A DNA stretch of 64,000 nucleotides from Wenyingzhuangia fucanilytica (GCF_001697185.1 NZ_CP014224.1:2108001-2172000); one strand, 5' to 3'. Counted from the first letter of the stretch, positions 44,223 to 55,815 are shown. A program made the numbers and translations. The notes: generated by a model not told the origin, from the sequence alone.

Positions 44223-45821
44223 TTATAGATTAACAACCGTAAATTTATGATCTAACGGTTTTAATGATTTAAATAAAGTAGTTAACAATTCTTTACCATA
44301 AGACTCGTAATAATCTGCAAAATTACGCTGTCTTTCTTCTAAAGATTGATTAGGAAATAATTCGTTTTGTAACAATTCAATTCGAGTTACTAAATCGTAC
44401 ATTTTTTTCTTTTCAGCTTTTAACAACCTCTTTTCAAGATGGTCTAAACTTTTTATTTGCTTTTTTTCTTGAGCTTTTACTGCTCCTATAAAAGAAGCAT
44501 CTGTTTTAGCAGCTAATTCTTCTAACTCCTTAAAGTTATCAGACAATTGTTTTCTTTTGCTTTTAAAGTCATATTGAATGGTAGAACGTTCTTTTACTTT
44601 TTTAGCTATCAAATCATTTTGAGATAAAAACAATTCTTCTATGCTCAATTCTAATTTATTAAGTTTCTTCTGTTGTTTTTCGGTAATCAATAAGGCTGAA
44701 TTACGCATTAACAACATAGGGAAAGGAACATCAAAAGCTTTAAAAGTAGATTTTAATTGCATCCAATAAGCCAATTCTCCTCCACCTCCAACATAACAAA
44801 GGTTGGGTAAAATTACTTCCTGATACAAAGGTCTTAACAAAGCGTTTCCAGAAACCACATCGGTTAGATTTTCTTTTTCTTCAAAAATAGCTTCTACAGA
44901 TGAAAAAGTTAACGATGTATTGTTTACTGTATAACCATTGGCTGATTTTAGAATTCTTTCTCTAAAACCATTTCCGATATAAAACAAGTTAATTTCTCTA
45001 GGATGTACTTGATTTGGATAAGATTTAGTAGCTAATTGCTCACTTGTTTTGGTTACTTCTTTAAAACTAACTTGCTCCTTTAATTCTTTTAAAGCATAAG
45101 GTTTAAATAAAGATTTTAATTGCTGATCATCTCCATCAATCACCACCAATCCATATTCCCCAAACAAAGCGTTTACCAAATAACGAGAAGCAGAAGTTAA
45201 ATTATCGTGTTCCAAATATGCTTTGCTAAACAAATCTTTTAATTCATTAGCGTTGATACTTGAATTTAACAATCCAGAAAATGTTTCAAAAACAGATGCT
45301 AAACCATCTGTAGACAAACGTCCAACAGCACCACTAGCCTCTTGATCCCAAACTATTTTTTTACTTTTAAAATTAAAATATTGTATTTCTTCAAAATCAT
45401 GATCTTCTGAAGCCATCCAATAAATAGGCACAAAATTTTGTTTTGGATATTTATCTTTTAACTCTTTACACAAATTAATAACCGATATTATTTTGTATAA
45501 AAAATATAAAGGTCCAGAAAACAAATTTAATTGATGTCCGGTAGTGATGGTAAAAGTATTGGGTAAAACTAAATGATTGATGTTTTGTTGCGAAAGATCA
45601 CTAATAGTTAGTCCTTGATATTGTTGCTCCAAAGCACTTACCAAAACTTTTCTATTTTCTACAGGAAAGGATTTTGCTTTTTCCTGAATTTGAGCTTCAA
45701 AATTATCTATGGATGGAAAACGATGATAAAAAGGCTGAATACTTTCTTTTTCTTCTAAATAATCTAACATGATTTTAGAAAAATATCCAGTATCTTGATA
45801 TGGTATTTGAATGCTATCCAT
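44223..45821 (-). CDS. bshC: Bacillithiol biosynthesis cysteine-adding enzyme
   Basis: A 532-residue BshC, which adds cysteine to glucosaminyl-malate in the last step of bacillithiol synthesis. Seen are TFTITTGHQLNLFSGPLYFL, VPIYWMASEDHDFEEIQYFN, FLYVGGGGELAYWMQLK-type sequence near 370 (LCYVGGGGELAYWMQLK) and a C-terminal coiled coil (LEKRLLKAEKKKMYDLVTRI). Length is standard. The genes for the first two steps (bshA, bshB) are not in the window. Confidence 0.95.
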   Translation of the reverse strand: MDSIQIPYQDTGYFSKIMLDYLEEKESIQPFYHRFPSIDNFEAQIQEKAKSFPVENRKVLVSALEQQYQGLTISDLSQQNINHLVLPNTFTITTGHQLNLFSGPLYFLYKIISVINLCKELKDKYPKQNFVPIYWMASEDHDFEEIQYFNFKSKKIVWDQEASGAVGRLSTDGLASVFETFSGLLNSSINANELKDLFSKAYLEHDNLTSASRYLVNALFGEYGLVVIDGDDQQLKSLFKPYALKELKEQVSFKEVTKTSEQLATKSYPNQVHPREINLFYIGNGFRERILKSANGYTVNNTSLTFSSVEAIFEEKENLTDVVSGNALLRPLYQEVILPNLCYVGGGGELAYWMQLKSTFKAFDVPFPMLLMRNSALLITEKQQKKLNKLELSIEELFLSQNDLIAKKVKERSTIQYDFKSKRKQLSDNFKELEELAAKTDASFIGAVKAQEKKQIKSLDHLEKRLLKAEKKKMYDLVTRIELLQNELFPNQSLEERQRNFADYYESYGKELLTTLFKSLKPLDHKFTVVNL

Positions 45822-45897
45822 AGAAATGTATTACGCGCTGTTTGTCGAAAATCACAAACAAATTATACAATATAAAAGTATAAAATTTTAAAAGTCT

Positions 45898-46635
45898 TTA
45901 AACAACTGATACTGGTAACAAATCACAATACCAAAATCCTGTATCCCAATTTACCTCTTTGTCTTTTTGATAACAGTTATCATCATCATTTTTAGAAGGT
46001 TGATAGGTTTTATGCACCTTTTCTCCTATTGAAAACGCTACGGGTGTTTTAAAAATAGGGCCATCAAAAACAAAAGTATGGAACTCTCCATTTTCTCCAC
46101 AAATATCAACATTCTCTGGTAAATCGGCTATAAACTGTTCGTCTATCACTCTTCCTACAAAACTTTTGTCTAAATATTGTGCGTTTACACAAACAGTGAT
46201 GGCTTTAAAGCCTAAAGACAAAAATTCTTTTAACAAAGCTTTGGTATCTTGTTTCCATAAAGGATAGACTCCTGTAATTCCTACTTGAGCTAATTTTGTA
46301 TCTCTATACGCTTTTAAATCTTCTAAAAAAATATCGCCAAAAAAACAATGCTGGTAATTTTCATCAACAATACTTTGCATTGCATTTTGCATTACCTCAT
46401 CATATTCTTTCATGGTTACATTTCCAGAAAATTCAATTTTACGCAATGGAATTCCAATAGATGCTGCTTGAGCCTCTAACAACTCTTCTCTTAAACCATG
46501 CATAGATACACGGTTCACATCTTTGTTTACATTGGTCAACAAAAAATCAACCTGATACTCAGATTGATTCAATGTTTTGTATAAAGCTAAGGATGAGTCT
46601 TTTCCAGAACTCCAGTTAAAATAAGCTTTGGTCAT
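45898..46635 (-). CDS. PP-loop ATPase, diphthine-ammonia ligase (Dph6)-like
   Basis: A 245-residue adenine-nucleotide alpha hydrolase. The PP-loop SGKDS is in FNWSSGKDSSLALYKTL; the family motif VSMHGLREELLEAQAASIGI and YPLWKQDTKALLKEFLSLGF follow, and GENGEFHTFVFDGPIF near the end is characteristic of the MJ0570/Dph6 group. In eukaryotes and archaea this enzyme amidates diphthine; bacteria lack diphthamide, so the bacterial substrate is unknown. It lies between bshC and the thioredoxin group on the same strand. Confidence 0.88.
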   Translation of the reverse strand: MTKAYFNWSSGKDSSLALYKTLNQSEYQVDFLLTNVNKDVNRVSMHGLREELLEAQAASIGIPLRKIEFSGNVTMKEYDEVMQNAMQSIVDENYQHCFFGDIFLEDLKAYRDTKLAQVGITGVYPLWKQDTKALLKEFLSLGFKAITVCVNAQYLDKSFVGRVIDEQFIADLPENVDICGENGEFHTFVFDGPIFKTPVAFSIGEKVHKTYQPSKNDDDNCYQKDKEVNWDTGFWYCDLLPVSVV

Positions 46636-46727
46636 ATTTTATATTGATTTATTTAATCGTGTATCTGTTTAATCATATCCTTTTTGTAATTGAAATTCAA
46701 CAAATAAACACATCAACGAATAAACAA

Positions 46728-46985
46728 TTATTGATCTATAGATCCTAAAACACGTTTCATAAAATTGTTTAATGCTTCTTTTTGAGGAACACCATTTTTA
46801 ATTTCTTTGTCTACCTCAATAGCACCGTACAAATTAGAAATAATTTCACCAATTACATCTAATTCCTCATCTTTTAAAGAACTTACTTCTGTAAGAGCTT
46901 CTAAAGTTTCTAATGTTTCGTGTATATAGTCTACATCATTCTCAGCAATAAACTGAGTCATGTGTTTAATTATTGGCAACTTCAT
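46728..46985 (-). CDS. Small conserved protein downstream of thioredoxin (DUF6952-like)
   Basis: An 85-residue acidic helical protein (YIHETLETLEALTEVSSLKD, VIGEIISNLYGAIEV). It overlaps the thioredoxin gene by 20 bases, so it is likely translated with it. I recognise it as a small Flavobacteriia family that follows thioredoxin and peroxiredoxin genes, but its function is unknown to me. A role as partner of the unusual thioredoxin is possible. Confidence 0.75.
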   Translation of the reverse strand: MKLPIIKHMTQFIAENDVDYIHETLETLEALTEVSSLKDEELDVIGEIISNLYGAIEVDKEIKNGVPQKEALNNFMKRVLGSIDQ

Positions 46986-47277
46986 CTATAAATGATTTTA
47001 AAACGTCTGCTTTATTTGTTTGAGTTTGGTTCACCAATTCTCCATTTTTAAAAGCAGCAAATGTTGGTAAATTATTTACATTGGCTAATTTTCTTGATTC
47101 AGGATTTTTTTCTGCATCAATCACAATAAATTCAGCTCCTTCTACTTCTGTAGAAAACTTTTTAAATTTAGGTTTCATAATTCTACAGTTTCCACACCAT
47201 CCGGCAGAAAATTGAACAAAAACCAATCCGTTATTATTTACTTCTTCTTGAAGTGTATCTGTTGTTAATTCTTTCAT
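46966..47277 (-). CDS. Thioredoxin family protein with CGNC active site
   Basis: A 103-residue thioredoxin fold. The active site is WCGNC (C28 and C31) rather than WCGPC; FVQFSAGWCGNCRIMKPKFK, FIVIDAEKNPESRKL and the cis-proline in NNLPTFAAFKNGE are seen. The changed dipeptide should alter redox potential. It lies 113 bases after the peroxiredoxin gene with a terminator between, and may reduce that enzyme. Confidence 0.9.
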   Translation of the reverse strand: MKELTTDTLQEEVNNNGLVFVQFSAGWCGNCRIMKPKFKKFSTEVEGAEFIVIDAEKNPESRKLANVNNLPTFAAFKNGELVNQTQTNKADVLKSFIDEVANN

Positions 47278-47305
47278 ATGATTTTATTTTAAATAAATGG
47301 TACAA

Positions 47306-47352
47306 AAAAAACCGAATGATTCTAAGAATCAACTTTTCAGCATTCGGTTTTT
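47306..47352 (-). terminator. Hairpin between peroxiredoxin and thioredoxin genes
   Basis: AAAAACCGAATG (47307-47318) pairs with CATTCGGTTTTT (47341-47352), 12 bp perfect, with ATTCTAAGAAT in the loop. Read on the minus strand it ends in a T run 38 bases past the peroxiredoxin stop. Some read-through could still express thioredoxin. Confidence 0.8.
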
Positions 47353-47389
47353 ATGTATGATAAATTCTCTTAAAAAGAGGTTTGACTTC

Positions 47390-48028
47390 TTAGTGAGATG
47401 CTAAGTAAGCAGCAGTTCCTTTTGCGTTAGGAGCCATTGCATCTTTACCTTCTTCCCAGTTTGCAGGACAAACTTCACCATGAGATTGTACGTGAGCATA
47501 AGCATCAATCAATCTTAAGAATTCGTTTACGTTACGTCCAACTGGCATATGGTTAACACCTTCGTGGAATACAGTTCCTTCTTCATCAATTAAGTAAGTA
47601 GCTCTGTAAGTTACATCATCACCTTCTTTAGAGAAAGATTGAGTTTCTTCATCAAACACTTCTGTAGCATCTAAAATTCCTAAAGCTGCAGATAAATTAC
47701 GGTTTGTATCTGCTAATAATGGATAAGTAACTCCTTCAATTCCTCCATTGTCTTTAGCTGTACTTAACCAAGCAAAATGAACTTCAGCAGAATCTACAGA
47801 TGCTCCAATTACTACTGTATTTCTTTTTTCAAATTCTGGTAAAGCTGCTTGAAAAGCGTGTAATTCTGTAGGACATACAAAAGTAAAATCTTTTGGGTAC
47901 CAAAATAAAATCACTTTTTTCTTGTTGTTTACTGCTTCTTCTAAAACATTGATTTGGAAAGTATCTCCCATTTCATTCATTGCGTTTACTGCGATGTTTG
48001 GAAATTTTTTCCCTACTGCTGTTGCCAT
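47390..48028 (-). CDS. Peroxiredoxin, typical 2-Cys (AhpC/Prx1 type)
   Basis: A 212-residue thiol peroxidase. The peroxidatic cysteine C52 lies in FTFVCPTELHAFQ and the resolving cysteine C187 in EVCPANWEEG. VVIGASVDSAEVHFAWL is conserved. It reduces hydrogen peroxide and alkyl hydroperoxides in the cytoplasm, probably recycled by the thioredoxin that follows. It is divergent from msrA, another thiol-based repair enzyme, with 231 bp between. Confidence 0.95.
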   Translation of the reverse strand: MATAVGKKFPNIAVNAMNEMGDTFQINVLEEAVNNKKKVILFWYPKDFTFVCPTELHAFQAALPEFEKRNTVVIGASVDSAEVHFAWLSTAKDNGGIEGVTYPLLADTNRNLSAALGILDATEVFDEETQSFSKEGDDVTYRATYLIDEEGTVFHEGVNHMPVGRNVNEFLRLIDAYAHVQSHGEVCPANWEEGKDAMAPNAKGTAAYLASH

Positions 48029-48259
48029 AATTATTTGTTTTTAATGATTTTTATTTATTGTTTCTGATGCAAATTTACGTTCAATGTTCAATAAAACAAG
48101 TCGATTTCTATCTAATGTTTTTATTGTTGTATTGATTTTATTTATGGTTTTAAATTACACATCAAATTTTCTTATAAATAGTTTGTTACATTAGTATTTA
48201 TAACACCTTGTAAAGAAATCATTCATCTATCGACAAAGATTAAAACCTATATTAAAAAT

Positions 48260-48844
48260 ATGAGAATCTTATTATTTACACTTTTATTTACTAGTTCCCT
48301 TTTTTCGCAAAAAACACAAATCCCTAACGATCAAAACTTAAATGTAGCCTACTTTGCTAGCGGATGTTTTTGGTGTGTAGAAGCTATTTATGAAAGTGTG
48401 CCTGGGGTAAATGAAGCGATATCTGGATATGCTGGAAGCGATGTTAAAAATCCTACCTACAAAACCATTCACAAAACTGGACATGCCGAAACTGTTGCTG
48501 TTTATTATGATTCAACAAAAATCACTTATTCTGAATTGATTGATGTTTACTATATGTCACAGGATCCAACTACTTATGGTCAAAGCCCAGATTTTGGAAA
48601 AAACTATCGCTCTATTATTTTTTACAGCAATGCTACAGAACAAAAAATAGCCCAAGACAAGTTCAACTTTGTCAATAAAATATTAAACGGAAAAGCGGTT
48701 ACAGAAATTAAAATGATAGACCATTTTTATCCTGCGGAAGATTATCATCAAAATTACGAGAAAAAACACCCTGATAATTCTTATATAAAATCGGTATCTA
48801 TTCCAAGATTAAATAGGTTTAAAACCAAATACTTTAAAAAATAG
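48260..48844 (+). CDS. msrA: Peptide-methionine (S)-S-oxide reductase, exported
   Basis: A 194-residue MsrA that repairs oxidised methionine. The active site GCFWCVEAIYESVPGV has the nucleophile C36. YSELIDVYYMSQDPTTYGQS and FYPAEDYHQNYEKKHPD are conserved. The N-terminus (RILLFTLLFTSSLFSQ) is a signal peptide, so the enzyme works outside the cytoplasm. It needs an external thiol donor, perhaps a periplasmic thioredoxin. Confidence 0.95.
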   Translation: MRILLFTLLFTSSLFSQKTQIPNDQNLNVAYFASGCFWCVEAIYESVPGVNEAISGYAGSDVKNPTYKTIHKTGHAETVAVYYDSTKITYSELIDVYYMSQDPTTYGQSPDFGKNYRSIIFYSNATEQKIAQDKFNFVNKILNGKAVTEIKMIDHFYPAEDYHQNYEKKHPDNSYIKSVSIPRLNRFKTKYFKK

Positions 48845-48897
48845 GTTCTAATATTTTATGGCCTCTGCCTCAATTTTTGTAAATTAAAAAACAAAAA

Positions 48898-49194
48898 ATG
48901 AAACATCTAAATTTTGAAACGCTTTCCGAAGCCATGAATAATTTAACCCAAAGAGGATATACTGATAATTTTGTTGCTAATGATACTTGTATAAAAGCTC
49001 TTTATGCTAAAAAAGAATATCAACCTAGCGATCTAACTATTGATGAAACTTATAGGTTTGAGGGAATAACCAATCCTTCGGATCAATCAGAGTTATTTGC
49101 CATTTCTACCAAAGATGGTATTAAAGGAACACTTTCTATGTCTTACGGAGCCAACCACTCACAAAATACTGAGCTAATCAAGCAAATAAAATGA
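48898..49194 (+). CDS. Small conserved protein of unknown function
   Basis: A 98-residue soluble protein (FETLSEAMNNLTQRGYTDNF; YRFEGITNPSDQSELFAIST). I recognise the type as a small Bacteroidota family that databases sometimes label phosphoribosylpyrophosphate synthetase without any visible catalytic motif; I see none here. It stands alone between msrA and the potassium uptake genes. Confidence 0.7.
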   Translation: MKHLNFETLSEAMNNLTQRGYTDNFVANDTCIKALYAKKEYQPSDLTIDETYRFEGITNPSDQSELFAISTKDGIKGTLSMSYGANHSQNTELIKQIK

Positions 49195-49256
49195 ATTTAG
49201 TTCCCCCCTACCCTTTACAAAATATTATTACTTTTACACTTTCATAATTTTACGTT

Positions 49257-51023
49257 TTGAAAGAAAAACTGCTCAATAGCATCAATCACAATCTGATTTA
49301 TAAAATTGCATTTTTATTAAGTCTTTTAGGAATCGTTTTGTTGATTATAGATTTTGGATTTACCCAGTCTAAAGACACTCAAATCTCTGTAAACGAAATT
49401 TATTTTGTAGTATTAATTACAGGATTAATAGCCACTTTTTTAAGATATATAAAACACAGTAAAGCCTTAAAAAGGAATGTGGTTTTATTTGATATATTTA
49501 GTGTTTTAGTCATCCTTTTTATTATTTACTTTCACTTTTTCTCGGAGCAATCTCATCAACAACTATCTCTTTTTTATGAGGATATATGGATGAAACTTGC
49601 CATACTCTTAACTTTTGTTAGAGAATTTGCAGAACGTAAAATAACTTACAAAAGAAAGTTTTTAAACCCTGCTCAACTCTTTATTCTTAGTTTTTTCTTA
49701 CTAATTATTATTGGGGCTTTTTTATTGATGTTACCCAATGCTACCTATACTGAGATTTCTTTTTTAGATGCTTTGTTTACTTCTACTAGTGCTGTATGTG
49801 TTACCGGTTTAATTGTAGTAGATACAGGAAGTTTTTTTACAGAATTTGGTCAAACAATCTTAATTATCTTAATCCAAATTGGAGGTTTAGGTATTTTAAC
49901 TTTTGCCAGCTATTTTAGCTACTTTTTTAAAGATGGTGCTACTTATGAAAATCAGTTAGTACTAGGTGACATGACGAACTCCAAAAAATTAGGAGAAGTA
50001 TTTACCACACTAAAAAGAATTTTATTTATCACTTTTTTTATAGAGTCTATAGGTGCTATTTTAATCTACACTAGCTTAGATAAAACTTTATTTAACTCAT
50101 TATTAGAAAAAATTTTCTTTTCTGTTTTTCACTCCGTTTCTGCTTTTTGTAACGCAGGTTTTTCTACCTTACCTAACAGTTTGTACGAAACCGGTTTTAG
50201 ATACAATTATACTTTACAAACCATTATAATTGCCATTTTTGTATTAGGAGGATTAGGGTTTCCTATTGTAGCTAATTTGGTAAAATACACCAAGTACTTT
50301 TTTATTAGCAGGGTGTTCAGAAAAAAACATATTAGCTACAGACCTTGGGTATTAAACATAAATAGTAGAATTGCTTTAATCACCACAACATCATTAACAG
50401 TTATTGGAACGCTTTTATTTTTTATTAATGAATATAATTACCTCCTTACAGAGCAAAAGGGTATCGTTGGTAAATTTGTAGCCTCGTTATTTGCAGCAAC
50501 AACTCCTAGAACCTCTGGGTTTAACACTATAGATATGGGAGCTTTACAAACTTCATCTATCATGTTAATTATACTTTTAATGTGGATTGGAGCATCACCT
50601 GCATCAACAGGAGGGGGAATAAAAACCAATACCTTTGCCATTGCAACCTTAAACTTTTTTAGCTTGGCTAGAGGAAAATCCAGAATAGAAATTTACCGTA
50701 GAGAAATTGCCGAAGTTTCTATCCGTAGGGCTTTTGCAGTAATTTCTTTATCTTTAATTGTTATAGGAATTGGGATTTTTGCCATTTCGGAGTTTGATCC
50801 TCAAATAGACATGCTCAGTATTGCTTTTGAATGTTTTTCTGCATACAGTACCGTAGGTTTAAGTTTAGGAATCACCTCGAGTTTAAGTGCCTTTAGTAAG
50901 TTTGTACTTATCATTATCATGTTTATTGGTAGGGTTAGTATGTTATCTATATTAATTGCCGTTTTCAAAAAAGTAAAACATAAAAACTACCGTTATCCAA
51001 CGGAAGAAATCACTATAAATTAA
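49257..51023 (+). CDS. Trk-type potassium uptake protein, membrane subunit (TrkH/KtrB)
   Basis: A 588-residue potassium channel-like transporter. The start is TTG 49257; there is no nearby ATG in frame. Five extra N-terminal hydrophobic segments come before the four pore repeats. Selectivity-filter regions are STSAVCVTGLIVVDTG, SVSAFCNAGFSTLP, TPRTSGFNTIDMG and CFSAYSTVGLSLGI. WIGASPASTGGGIKT is a conserved family segment. It is followed 7 bases later by its NAD-binding regulator. Confidence 0.93.
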   Translation: MKEKLLNSINHNLIYKIAFLLSLLGIVLLIIDFGFTQSKDTQISVNEIYFVVLITGLIATFLRYIKHSKALKRNVVLFDIFSVLVILFIIYFHFFSEQSHQQLSLFYEDIWMKLAILLTFVREFAERKITYKRKFLNPAQLFILSFFLLIIIGAFLLMLPNATYTEISFLDALFTSTSAVCVTGLIVVDTGSFFTEFGQTILIILIQIGGLGILTFASYFSYFFKDGATYENQLVLGDMTNSKKLGEVFTTLKRILFITFFIESIGAILIYTSLDKTLFNSLLEKIFFSVFHSVSAFCNAGFSTLPNSLYETGFRYNYTLQTIIIAIFVLGGLGFPIVANLVKYTKYFFISRVFRKKHISYRPWVLNINSRIALITTTSLTVIGTLLFFINEYNYLLTEQKGIVGKFVASLFAATTPRTSGFNTIDMGALQTSSIMLIILLMWIGASPASTGGGIKTNTFAIATLNFFSLARGKSRIEIYRREIAEVSIRRAFAVISLSLIVIGIGIFAISEFDPQIDMLSIAFECFSAYSTVGLSLGITSSLSAFSKFVLIIIMFIGRVSMLSILIAVFKKVKHKNYRYPTEEITIN

Positions 51024-51030
51024 TCACCAA

Positions 51031-51711
51031 ATGAAGTATATTATTATTGGTCTTGGAAACTTTGGATCCTCTTTAGCAGAAAAACTAACTGAACAAGGAA
51101 ACGAAGTGATTGGAATAGATACTGATATGTCTAAAGTAGATGCCTTTAAAGAAAGAATTACACATACTATTTGTATGGATGCTACTGACGAATTTACTGT
51201 TTCGGGGCTACCGCTAAAAGACACAGATGTTGTAGTAGTTGCTATTGGTGAAAATCAAGGAGCTAATGTAATGACTACTGCTTTGTTTAAAAGTTTAAAG
51301 GTAAAAAGACTGATAAGTAAAGCAACCAACAAAATACACAAGAGAGTTTTACAAGCTATTGGGGTGGACGAAATTGTACTACCTGAAGAAGAATCTGCAG
51401 AACGATGGTCTAAAAAACTTTGTTTAAGAGGGATGGTAAACTCTTTTGAATTAAGTAATGATTATAGTATTGTTCAGGTAAATATGCCCGAAAAATACAG
51501 TGGGAAAAGTATTTTAGATATTAAGATTAAAGAAAACTACAATTTATTGGTACTCACCACTATTTCTCATTCCGAAGTAGATACTGCAATAGGAAAAAGT
51601 AGAAGTGTTACCAATGTAAAAGGTTTGGCTGATCCTCATGATATTTTATACAAAGAAGATATTTTGGTAGTTTATGGAGCCAATAAAGATATTCAGCGAT
51701 TTTTAAAATAA
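51031..51711 (+). CDS. Trk potassium uptake regulator, NAD-binding subunit (TrkA/KtrA)
   Basis: A 226-residue cytoplasmic gating subunit. The N-terminal RCK/TrkA-N domain has IIGLGNFGSSLAEKLTEQGN and the dinucleotide acid D30 in IGIDTDMSKV. The TrkA-C domain occupies about 140-226. It binds NAD(H) or ATP and opens the TrkH pore encoded directly upstream. Confidence 0.94.
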   Translation: MKYIIIGLGNFGSSLAEKLTEQGNEVIGIDTDMSKVDAFKERITHTICMDATDEFTVSGLPLKDTDVVVVAIGENQGANVMTTALFKSLKVKRLISKATNKIHKRVLQAIGVDEIVLPEEESAERWSKKLCLRGMVNSFELSNDYSIVQVNMPEKYSGKSILDIKIKENYNLLVLTTISHSEVDTAIGKSRSVTNVKGLADPHDILYKEDILVVYGANKDIQRFLK

Positions 51712-51723
51712 AAGACGAAGAAG

Positions 51724-51951
51724 ATGAAAACAATGACTTGTAAACAACTAGGAGGTGCTTGTGACTTAGAATTTAAGGCCAATACTTTTGAAGAAATTGC
51801 AGCTTTAAGCAAACAACACGGTATGGAAATGTTTCAACAACAAGACAAAGCTCACTTAGATGCGATGAACCAAATGCAAGAGTTGATGAAAGATCCTAAA
51901 GTCATGAACGAATGGTTTGAATCTAAAAGAAAAGAATTTGATGCATTGTAA
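51724..51951 (+). CDS. DUF1059-like small protein
   Basis: A 75-residue protein with MTCKQLGGACDLEFKANTFE, the C-x7-C pattern and following helix of DUF1059. It lies 12 bases after the potassium regulator gene and may be co-transcribed. Function is unknown. Its last codons and stop form the left arm of a terminator hairpin. Confidence 0.75.
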   Translation: MKTMTCKQLGGACDLEFKANTFEEIAALSKQHGMEMFQQQDKAHLDAMNQMQELMKDPKVMNEWFESKRKEFDAL

Positions 51952-51970
51952 AAACAATGCATCTTTTATT

Positions 51971-51972
<2 letters not shown>
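51940..51972 (+). terminator. Terminator overlapping the end of the DUF1059-like gene
   Basis: GATGCATTGT (51940-51949), the last codons of the gene, pairs perfectly with ACAATGCATC (51954-51963), followed by TTTTATTTT. The stop TAA is in the loop. It lies also just past the end of the converging ligA. Confidence 0.8.
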
Positions 51973-53971
<1,999 letters not shown>

Positions 53972-54153
53972 TTATATTTTTATAATACGTAAAAATAAAA
54001 TTGTTATGCTTAATAATTAAATCATTTCTACTAATTTTAATATTTAAAGGATGAATTAATTTTATAAGTTAATTTTAACCATTTAAAAACAAAATTATTG
54101 TTCATTTTATTCATTAAAACGAACCTTTTTCACAACAGTCACCTTATTAAAGA

Positions 54154-55203
54154 ATGAATAAAATTGTCGTATATTTTAGTTCCCTTCAGTCCCATTTTAA
54201 TCAATTGTACGCTGGATTAGAAATCTTAAAACAAGATGCTAACTACACCGTTGAATATATCTATAATTACCACACATTACCTTCTAATTTAACCAAAATC
54301 ATTTATAATGATCTAACATTAATTTTTGATATTGATGATTCTCAAAATATTGTTTTTGAATATTATGATCAATGTGACTTTTATGTTAAGCGTATGCTTA
54401 CCAAAGAAGATTATAAAAAACATCCAAAAACAATTCCATATGGTTTAAATTATTCTCTTATTCATCCAAATTGTTTTTTAAAAAAGATATACTTAAAAGA
54501 ATTAAAATTTTCTGATTTGTATAAAAGATTTAAGTATGCTACCATTTTTATAAAATACTCTCTAAAGTACCATTACTTTTTATCTAAAACACTCAATATC
54601 AATGACTCTATAGCTAACAACAATATTAAAAACATGACTTCTTCACCTTCTGACTCTAATAAAATTATTTTTAGAGCCAGATTATGGAACCCTTTAAACA
54701 AAGAGGATAGAAATATTATCAATCAAGAAAGAATTGATTTAAACAGAAAATTAAAAGAAAAACACAATTCTAATTTTATTGGAGGTATACAAACAGACTC
54801 TTTATCGATTAAAATTTGTCCTGACCTCATCATCCCTAAAAAAACATCAGACAAAAAGGCTTATTTAAAAGATTTAAAAAAAGCTTCTATAGGTATTGCT
54901 AACGTTGGATTAGATGGAAGTATTGGATGGAAATTCTCTGAGTACATCACACATTCTTTAGCTATTGTTACCAATCCTATTTCTCAATTTCAAATTCACG
55001 GTAACTTACAAGCCAATATCAATTATTTAGAGTACAGTAACAATGATGAGTGCATAAACCAAGTACAATACTTAATTGATAACCCTGAGAAAAGAAAGGA
55101 AATGCAATACAATAACTTTAAATATTATAATGACTTCTTAAAACCTGAGAAAAAACTTAAATTAATATTTGATGAAATTAATTTAAAAAGTAACCTCGAT
55201 TAG
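54154..55203 (+). CDS. Putative glycosyltransferase, GT-B C-terminal domain
   Basis: A 349-residue soluble protein. The C-terminal third resembles a glycosyltransferase family 1/4 donor domain: GLDGSIGWKFSEYITHSL followed by IVTNPISQFQIHGNLQANIN and a final SNNDECINQVQYLIDNPEKR. The N-terminal half is not familiar. It lies outside the main polysaccharide locus, after a 185-bp gap, and shows no transferase neighbours, so it may act in a separate glycan or protein glycosylation. Confidence 0.65.
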   Translation: MNKIVVYFSSLQSHFNQLYAGLEILKQDANYTVEYIYNYHTLPSNLTKIIYNDLTLIFDIDDSQNIVFEYYDQCDFYVKRMLTKEDYKKHPKTIPYGLNYSLIHPNCFLKKIYLKELKFSDLYKRFKYATIFIKYSLKYHYFLSKTLNINDSIANNNIKNMTSSPSDSNKIIFRARLWNPLNKEDRNIINQERIDLNRKLKEKHNSNFIGGIQTDSLSIKICPDLIIPKKTSDKKAYLKDLKKASIGIANVGLDGSIGWKFSEYITHSLAIVTNPISQFQIHGNLQANINYLEYSNNDECINQVQYLIDNPEKRKEMQYNNFKYYNDFLKPEKKLKLIFDEINLKSNLD

Positions 55204-55212
55204 TTTTTAAAT

Positions 55213-55746
55213 ATGTTTCCCAAACTCCCTTTCCAAATTCTTGCTGTTATCTATATTATTTCTGTATTGGGATTTATCTTTCCAAAACTAAAAACAGGCA
55301 TTATCCCTAGAAAAACTAAAGGTTTGATCGGAATTATTTTTGCTCCGTTTTTTCACAACAATTGGAAACATCTTATTAGTAACACAATTCCATTAATTAT
55401 TTTACTTTTTACTTTACAGTATTTTTATCCCAATCAATTTATAAAAGTTTTAAGTCTTATTCTTTTTTGCGGAGGTGTTCTGCTATTTTTAATTGGAAGA
55501 AAATCAAATCATATTGGAGCTAGCGGAATTATATACGGACTTATTAGCTATATAGTTATCATTGGTTTTATATCTCTTACTATGAAACCTATTTTAGTTT
55601 CTATAGCTGTGCTTTTATTATACGGAAGTTTTATTTGGGGAATATTTCCTTCTAAACAAAAAAATATTTCTTGGGAAGGGCATTTGTGTTATGCAATTGC
55701 TGGAGGGTTAATGGCTTGTTATCCTCAACTTATTCAGCTTGTATAA
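55213..55746 (+). CDS. Rhomboid family intramembrane serine protease
   Basis: A 177-residue six-helix membrane protease. The oxyanion residues H53 and N57 are in WKHLISNTIP, the nucleophile S104 in GASG (IGASGIIYGL) and the base H157 in WEGHLCYAIAGG. It is a minimal core without extra domains. It cuts transmembrane proteins within the membrane; the substrate is unknown. It begins 9 bases after the preceding gene. Confidence 0.9.
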   Translation: MFPKLPFQILAVIYIISVLGFIFPKLKTGIIPRKTKGLIGIIFAPFFHNNWKHLISNTIPLIILLFTLQYFYPNQFIKVLSLILFCGGVLLFLIGRKSNHIGASGIIYGLISYIVIIGFISLTMKPILVSIAVLLLYGSFIWGIFPSKQKNISWEGHLCYAIAGGLMACYPQLIQLV

Positions 55747-55815
55747 ATTCTAATTTATAGCTATCTTATTGAAGTTTCAAAACTATTAACTAATTGATTT
55801 TAAAAACCTTAAAAC

